NCBI RefSeq assembly: GCF_918797505.1
Contig: NC_092796.1
Span: 52,978,851 to 53,042,850 of the forward strand
Length of the DNA stretch: 64,000 nt
Direction: 5' to 3'
DNA from: Bemisia tabaci
Taxonomy: Eukaryota > Arthropoda > Insecta > Hemiptera > Aleyrodidae
Below, piece by piece: positions 57,102 to 64,000 of the stretch; the stretch's first letter is position 1, and every line of letters starts with the position of its first letter. A program made the translations under genes and the position numbers. The notes below the pieces were generated by a model that was not told where the DNA came from, ran no database searches, and saw only the letters and a program-made list of their open reading frames with translations.

Positions 57102-60100
57102 TCACAGATTGGTAAATTCTTCAAACAACGTATAATTGATTATTGTAGCACTTTTTGCCCTTGGCTCTTGAAGAGGTGGAAAACAACTTTTACTAGGTGC
57201 AGTTTTCACCTGGAAAGAAAACGAGAGAAAATAAAGGTAAACTATTGAAAAATAAAGTTACTTTTCAAAATTTTGAATTTAGGAAGAATATAGGGCTATG
57301 TAATGCTCAATCAAGATGAGTTAAGTATGCACAAGTCGTAGATTGTAAGGTAAGCAACATAGCAAGCAAAAGCTTCATCTTATGACTTTAAACACGGATT
57401 GCAGTACCTCCCATTAAATCCACATGATTCAGACATTGGGAGCAGAAAGGGCACTTCTTGGTTGAACTGTTTCAGAATATTCACCGCTAATTTTTATTTT
57501 AGAGTGGAAACCATGGGATGAATTTTCTACAATTTTTAGAGCATTCTAAAATTATATGGGAAGTTCAGTAAAAAGGTAAAGTAAAATTGGACAAAATGAG
57601 GGATTTACCACTTAAATACTCATAAGAATATGGATGTATAAAATTCGGAGTAAACTGACAACATACTACCTTGGATTGGCCGAGGTGTTTTCCGAGAAGT
57701 TTTTTCAACTCTTTGTTTTCTTTTTCTAGAATATGAATTTCTGATCTCACCTTCTGTCTATCTGAAAAGAGGAAAAGATAAAAAAGTATTACCAGACGAG
57801 ACCTTTCTTTTGAATATTCTGCTTTGATAAGGCAAAACTTCAAAATTTTGCTTTAGATTTCCATTCTTTGTGTCGATTTCCTGTAAGTATCAAATAATCC
57901 ACAATGATTATTTGTTTAAATGGATTTACTCAATAAAAGTAACTACAGATACCAGGAGACACACTCTTCATAAGTGTCATCTAAGAAATTACAATGAATT
58001 GACAGTTTCAAAGGAGACAGTATTTACAACAATATTCGTAATGAATATAAACTTTGTGAAAAATGTGAAATTATTGGAAAGCTAGTTTAAGACGGCAAAG
58101 CGGAAGATTAAGTTCCAGTAGATCCAAATCAATACCTTTCAATATCTTGAAGTATTTACTGAGTCCTACGGTCAAGGCATTCCAAAGTTGTTCCCGGTCT
58201 TTGGCGAAAATGCTTTGTACTTGTTCCCAATATTTTTTGACATCATCTGGAGGCAAAGAAGTCATCTTAAAGCTGGATTGATCATAAAAGAAGGCATCAT
58301 CCTCAAAGTAGTTTGTGGATCTGAACAACATGAGAAGAAGCATACGTAAGTTCACGTAAAACCAAGATGTGATGATTGTGATACATTAACTTAGGAGACT
58401 ATCATATCAGCAGTGCCATTTTTCTTTTTTTATTTATAAAGGAATTGGGACCTCCCACGAACAGCCTCAAAAGGAAGGAGAAATAACTTTATGAGAGTTA
58501 AAAACTTACGTTGTTTTATTTGCATGGAAATGTTGAATAAAGTCAGTCAATCCTTTTAAAACATTCGCAGGTTCTAAATCAAAAGAATGCAGCTCATCGA
58601 AACAACTAGATTTTGGTTTCTCTTTGGCCGGATCCAAGAGTCTAACTTTTTTATCTGTAACAGAGAAAAGTAAAAATATTAGAGGACACTATTCAGTTAT
58701 CAGAGAAACGAGGGATACATTAGAAAAGTCAAAGTTCATACGCCTCCATAAAACCACACACAGTAGATTTTCTCAGCACAACCATGCAAAAAATGTTCAC
58801 ACCTTTTGAGTAACTTCAAGAATACTTTAAATATATTCATTCAGATTTTTTTTTTCTTTATGAAATAAATCTTGGGATAGCAAAATAGGGCAACTCTCCA
58901 AAGATGAATTACACGAAACTTTATGAAAAGTCTGAATGACAGTCATAACGGTCAAGTTGCTCAACTTCAGCGTGTCAGCAAGACATGATGCTTCTCAAAT
59001 GGAGGCCTGCGTTTCAAAGGAGTTACACGGATAATAATTAATAAAGAAATCACTAGGAACAATTATATCTTGAATTGGCTAGAAAATTAAGTGATGCGCA
59101 CCTTCGGAAGACCAACAATTCAGATTACTGTCGGAGACAGCCTTTCTCTCCGAGGGATGGAGCAGCTTCCATTTCTCATCATCGGTAAGAGCACAAAGAT
59201 TTGGCAATGAGGATGTTTGAAACCTGCAATCGAATACGTTGAAAAACATTATTTGACCACTAGTTTTATGAATCTAGCGTGCTCATTACCACAGATCTGT
59301 TTGGTTTGATTACAGGAATTTTAGATTCCCCGCTCACAGGAAAAACATTAATCTACTTGAATCAAGTAGATCAAGTAGCACTAGAATGGTTTTGGAAGGC
59401 CTCATGATCCGGCAATGTTCCTTTCTTGCCTTATGTTGTTTAAAGTGCTCCTAACATACAATAGCAGAGCTGAAGCACCAGTATTAAGGTTGCCATATTT
59501 TCAAACTGCGAAGATAATTATGGTAACGATTAGTGTGCGTTTTAACTCAAATAGATTATTGTTTTTTGTATGAGCGGTAAGTTCGGGAATTTATCCATCG
59601 AAAAACGTTAATATCTTTGTTAGAAGTTGATTTTAGTAAATTTTTTCATGCAAATCGTGATCTGCATGGATAAGAGAACATGTATGAAAATGATTAAATT
59701 GGCACCTTGTCTGGTGGTCCATTTTTTTTTATCTTCAAAATAGTAAAATGATGTACTTGAACTCACTTTTTCTTGTCTACTAGTGCTTTTCTGTTGACTG
59801 CTTCAAATTGCATTTGCCGCTGGGAGCAATCAGTGCATACTGCATACGGCAAGAAATATCTTTTAAGCGCTTTTATGTCTTCTTCTGAGTTGATTCCAAG
59901 CATCTATGAGAAAAAGAGGAGAGACCAGGCAAGAATTGGTCAATTATAAGCCAAGAAATAAATACAAAAGGCTAAAGTAACGGTTGAGCAGTAAAGTAAA
60001 GTTTGAAGGTACTTGAGGAAGCGAATAAAGTTCCGAGTTAATTCAATTTCAAGTCTCTTTGTACTTAGGTCCGTTTTCCTGTCGACAGTCACATACTTAT

Positions 60101-63100
60101 TATACTCACATACTATATTATATTATATTATACACTCACATACTTATATTATCTACTTTTACATATCTTTGAAAGAATCCTCTTCAGAACTCGATGTAAT
60201 GGAAACTTACCTTGAAAATGGTCTCAAGTTTAACAAGAATTCTTTTCTCTGGTGGATAAGTGGCCAGTAAGTTTTCAATGTTTTTGTCTAATAGAAATCC
60301 AGTTTCATCACACAATTTTTCTAAAATCAACTTGGCCATCTTTTTTTGATGTGCATTGAATCCATTGACAGCAGATGAGTAGATATCACAGTCATCAGAT
60401 CCTGATCAACAAAAGGGTTAATACCTTGAGAGATTAAACTGTAGGATCAGCAAGGTAGTGACAGAGCAGTTCTTGTGAATAGTTCCTGGATTATGGGACG
60501 GCTAAAAACAGAGATAATGAATACTATAACAAGTAAAAGGAAAGAAAGGGAGCAAGAGTGAGAAAACTAAACATAATCTGAAATCCAGGGGTGGATTTGA
60601 CTTTCAATGATGCACTTGTACAGGATTTTAGCTTGTCAAACTTTCTAATTTTGGCACCTGAAATTAAGTTTCTTTGGAAGAAAAAGGAGGGGTGGGAAAG
60701 ACGAACATCTCAAAATAAACACACTAAATGAGGAGGTTGGAAGAAAAAGTCATATTAAATATTTCGGAAGAAGATTAAATTCAGGGAGAGAAAACAACAA
60801 GCAAGATTTGAAAATGTGAGGAAGTACATACATATCGACGGTGAAACTACCAAACCACGTATCTCGGTTTGCGACGTCGCAGACTTCCTGTCATACTTTA
60901 TTTTTTAAATGAAAAACTACTTAACATTCAGTCTTGAAAATTTCTGTGATTTTTTCTCTTTGTGCTGAAAAAATTCCGTGAAAATTTCAAGGAATGATAT
61001 TGATTTGGTCTACTTCAAAAAAATAAAATGTAAGCGTAGATTTTTAAACACCGCAAACGAGATACGTGGTTTGGTAGTTTCACCGTCGATATGTACTAAA
61101 TAATTGGATGGCATTTTGCAAAAAGGAACCAAGAGCATTCCAATGTTGCTAAGATTGAGCAAATTTTTTTACCTTGCAAAAATCAACTGATCATCTAAAC
61201 AAGTTTCATCTTTACTCCCAATGATCTATAAATTCAAGACGAAATTTACCATGGTAAATTTAATTTTGCGCATGATCTCAGAAATTTTATTTCAAAGAAT
61301 GTAGGTTGCACAATCTTAGCTACATTGGAATGCTCTGAGTTCCTTTTTGCAAAATGCAATCCAATTGAAGTTAGACACTGAAAAAATTCTAAAAAAACAA
61401 TACATTCAACACTCGCTCACTGATAACTAGCGATTAATGTAAAAAAGCTTGATCAAACTCGTAAGCACAAAATCCCAATCCCTGTGCCCGCTTATATATC
61501 AAAAGTTCATTGTGATTCAAAGTTGATAATAAAATACACTCACGTGCATCTTGAGATCCACATATTTTCTTGGCAAGCACATCGAATTCATCAGACAAAG
61601 GACTGGAGTCGGGAGGGATCCATGGACAATTCAGTTGTTGCTCATGAATTGATCTGTCTATTGACAAAATCTGCACAAGAAAAGAGGTATGAATTTTGAT
61701 AAAATAAATGTACAAAATGACAAGAAAAATACTTGAGGTGCAAATAGGGGTCTTGATGCTGCATAAACTGAGTTGTTCAAACTATTTGATATTAAATTAG
61801 CTGACAGAATATGGAAATCCAAAGGTTATGCTTTACCAAAAAAGGAATGCATTAATAAACAAAGATAGCATTTTTTTCTTAAAGACAAAAAACAAAAACA
61901 AACAAACAAAATAAAAAAAACTAAAGTAATTAATAAAATACTCAGGAAAATTCTAGAAAATTCTAAAAGAGTATTTTTTCTATATTCTCAAAGGAACACA
62001 TTCAAGTTCACTTGCCTCACTCATAAGTTGTTTGGCTTCCATGACGTTAAATTTCCACAAGTCTGTATACTTTTTGTTATTCATATAAAGGAAATGATTC
62101 ATTTTCTTTATTGCATTCTCAATATTTGATTGTAAAGAGCTTGATTCTCCATTGACTTTGAGTATTTCTTCTTCAGATAAATATGTCAAGTCTTTCAAAG
62201 TTTGGTAGAGATTTGTTATTTCCTCCTGAAGTCTAAAAATGTAACGTTTTGTTAATGATGGGGAAAAAAAACGATAAATTACAGAATTTAAAACTACACA
62301 TAACTTATTTTGAAATATCGACACTTCTGATTTTTCTTGATGTCTGTATTTAGCAAAACTTCTGACAGTGTTCATATAAATTTTCAATTCTCTCGGTGGG
62401 TTATATTTTCATTTCTTATAAGCACCTAATAAAATGATACATTTCTTTGCACCAGAGATTTTAGGAGGAAGGATAGTGGAGGAATGATTTCTTAAAAAAG
62501 TGAACTTTAAACATGCATTATTTTTTCTTAGACCATTTCCCCTTCATCAGTAAAAAAATTATGAATAGATGAAAAATGCTTACTTGTTAATTTTGCGCTT
62601 TTGCTGTGCTTTGATGGAAATATTTTCTTCATCACGTTTTCGTAAAATATGGTAATCATAGTTCAGTTTTTCACTATTCAATAAACATTTGGTTTTTAAT
62701 TCTTCTAATTTCTGCTGCATTACCTGAAAATTGAATTGAATAGGTATTTCAAATAAAAGTCTTAACTTTTCTACCTCATCAGTTTCTTTTTCCTATCAAC
62801 TTCGATCTATGATTTATTTGAGTACAAATGGATTTGGGATTCCATTATTTCTGACTTCAAATTCAACGATAAAGTTCCATGAACTTGAAGTCAATGTAAA
62901 AATGACTCACCTGAATATCACTTTCAAGACTCATTTTTAACTGACGGCATTTTTCTTCGTATTCAATTGTCGTTATGATCATGCTAGTTTCATGTTCTTC
63001 AATTTTTTCCAGTCTGGTTTCAATGTAGCTGACTTCTCCCTTTTCATTTTCTTTATTTAATAACTCCCATTGCTTCCGATTTCTTTCCATTGATTCAAAC

Positions 63101-64000
63101 CGTTCTGTATCTATTGCACTCTAGAAGAAAGAAAAGAAATAGGAGATTAAACCTTTCTTTGATCATTAAATGGATATTGAAAAGCGCCCATGGAAGTCAA
63201 CAATGGTAATGTAGAAACTCTTGCACAAGCTTAGTGTAAAATGTTCTACCATATAGATATTTTTACTTGGAGTATTTTAATTATTTATGCATAATACTTC
63301 ATGTTGATGTCTAAATTTCGTTATCACGTATCTCCTTTGGAGACGTTCCAGATTCCTGCCGTACTTTACTTTTTCTTTGAAAAACTAGTCAATGTAATTT
63401 CTTGAAAACTTTTATGATTTTCCTCCTCTATAGGAGAATATTTGGTAAACATTTTAAGCTATAAAGTTGGCTTAATTTTCTTCGAAAAAATAAAATAGGA
63501 GCGGAAATTTGAGATACATTGTTTTGCACTCATAGCCCATTCATTTACATGGTTTCATTACACATTCATTTTGGAGAGTTTAAAATTTGAAAAAAGAAAA
63601 AAAAATTGACTTCTATGAATTATCATTGTCTTCATATGCACACTTGTATCATCCAAGTAAATTTGAAGTTCAGTTAACGGTAAAATAATTAGTATTTACC
63701 GATTTTTGTTTCGTAAAATAAATTGATTTTTCAGTCAGAAAATTGTAACTAAATGTTCGATGACTAAGTTATGTTTAAAAAGGATTCAACTTTGAAGATT
63801 CAATTTTTACCTCAATTAGTATGAGCTGATTTTTGTAAGCGCGACGCATGATATTGATTTGGTTATCAATTCTTTCCACCAAAATGGAAACGTCATTCAG
63901 TTGAACCTCTTGGTCAGCAGTGAATCTGAAATCTTCATATTCTAGTTCTTTTTTCAACATGGCAATGATTGTGTTTTTTTGGTTGATGAGCTCCTCACAT
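57102..64000 (-). CDS. DRC1: DRC1 (dynein regulatory complex subunit 1), 3' twelve exons, 5' end outside window
   Basis: Minus-strand exons, in order: 64000-63811, 63120-62911, 62723-62584, 62232-62016, 61670-61544, 60401-60211, 59903-59767, 59223-59102, 58654-58510, 58320-58136, 57761-57670, 57209-57102 (stop TGA). All phases join, giving 620 residues; human DRC1 is about 740, so only the N-terminus is missing. The series matches the family in order: CEELINQK coiled coil, ERNRKQWELLN, LRKRDEENISIKAQQKRKIN, KLQEEITNL, the NCPW segment, KLILEKLCDETGFLL, LGINSEED, YWEQVQ..LWNALTVGLSKY, and a final short coiled coil LEKENKELKKLLGKHL. DRC1 anchors the nexin-dynein regulatory complex to axonemal doublets; in insects this means mainly sperm tails and mechanosensory cilia. 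An ATTAAA signal lies at 57055-57060 on the minus strand. The fourth intron uses a GC donor. Identity is by recalled alignment, not a search. Confidence 0.93.
60832..61092. mobile_element. Family B copy 5 in a DRC1 intron
   Basis: 261 bp, ATATCGACGGTGAAACTACC to GTTTCACCGTCGATAT, almost the same sequence as the 3935 copy 57 kb away. It lies between DRC1 exons at 61544 and 60401, well away from splice sites. Confidence 0.85.

Overview
The window looks like nuclear DNA of an insect. Genes are split by spliceosomal introns (GT-AG, plus one probable GC-AG), the base composition is AT-rich, and the space between exons is filled with short inverted-repeat DNA transposon relics. The repeat style reminds me of hemipteran genomes such as whitefly, but that is only an impression and nothing here proves the species.

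Three split genes can be reconstructed. (1) Plus strand, 32124-43175: a five-exon gene for a 310-residue RS/Asn-rich protein with a proline-rich tail. I do not recognise it; the exon phases close perfectly. (2) Minus strand, 51375-54892: a complete four-exon copine of 543 residues (C2A, C2B, vWA/copine domain). (3) Minus strand, 57102-64000: the C-terminal 620 residues of dynein regulatory complex subunit 1 (DRC1), twelve exons, with the 5' part beyond the right edge. The copine and DRC1 genes lie in tandem on the same strand with no sign of functional coupling. DRC1 belongs to the nexin link of motile axonemes.

The left half (1-31 kb) holds no complete gene. It contains two orphan coding-like exons (4844-5033 plus, 7009-7308 minus), one fragment of a non-LTR retrotransposon reverse transcriptase (9151-9310 minus), a possible promoter with 5' untranslated exon (about 21360-22122) and a dense bed of non-autonomous DNA transposons. 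I could define many by terminal inverted repeats (TIRs) and target-site duplications (TSDs). They include hAT-type elements with 8-bp TSDs (termini CAG.G, TAGAG or CAGTGGCG), a piggyBac-type element (TTAA), a PIF/Harbinger-type element (TTA), and two abundant families, here called A and C, whose better copies have 4-bp AT-rich TSDs. Several elements sit inside one another; the deepest stack (16902-18029) has four levels.

The right part (44-64 kb) is quieter: AT-rich intergenic and intronic DNA with only a few elements, including one family-B copy in a DRC1 intron and a hairpin in a copine intron.

Most other open frames of 60-190 codons run through repeats, start at non-ATG codons or lack coding character; I left them out. 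I found no rRNA, convincing tRNA, CRISPR array, prokaryotic operon or integrated virus.
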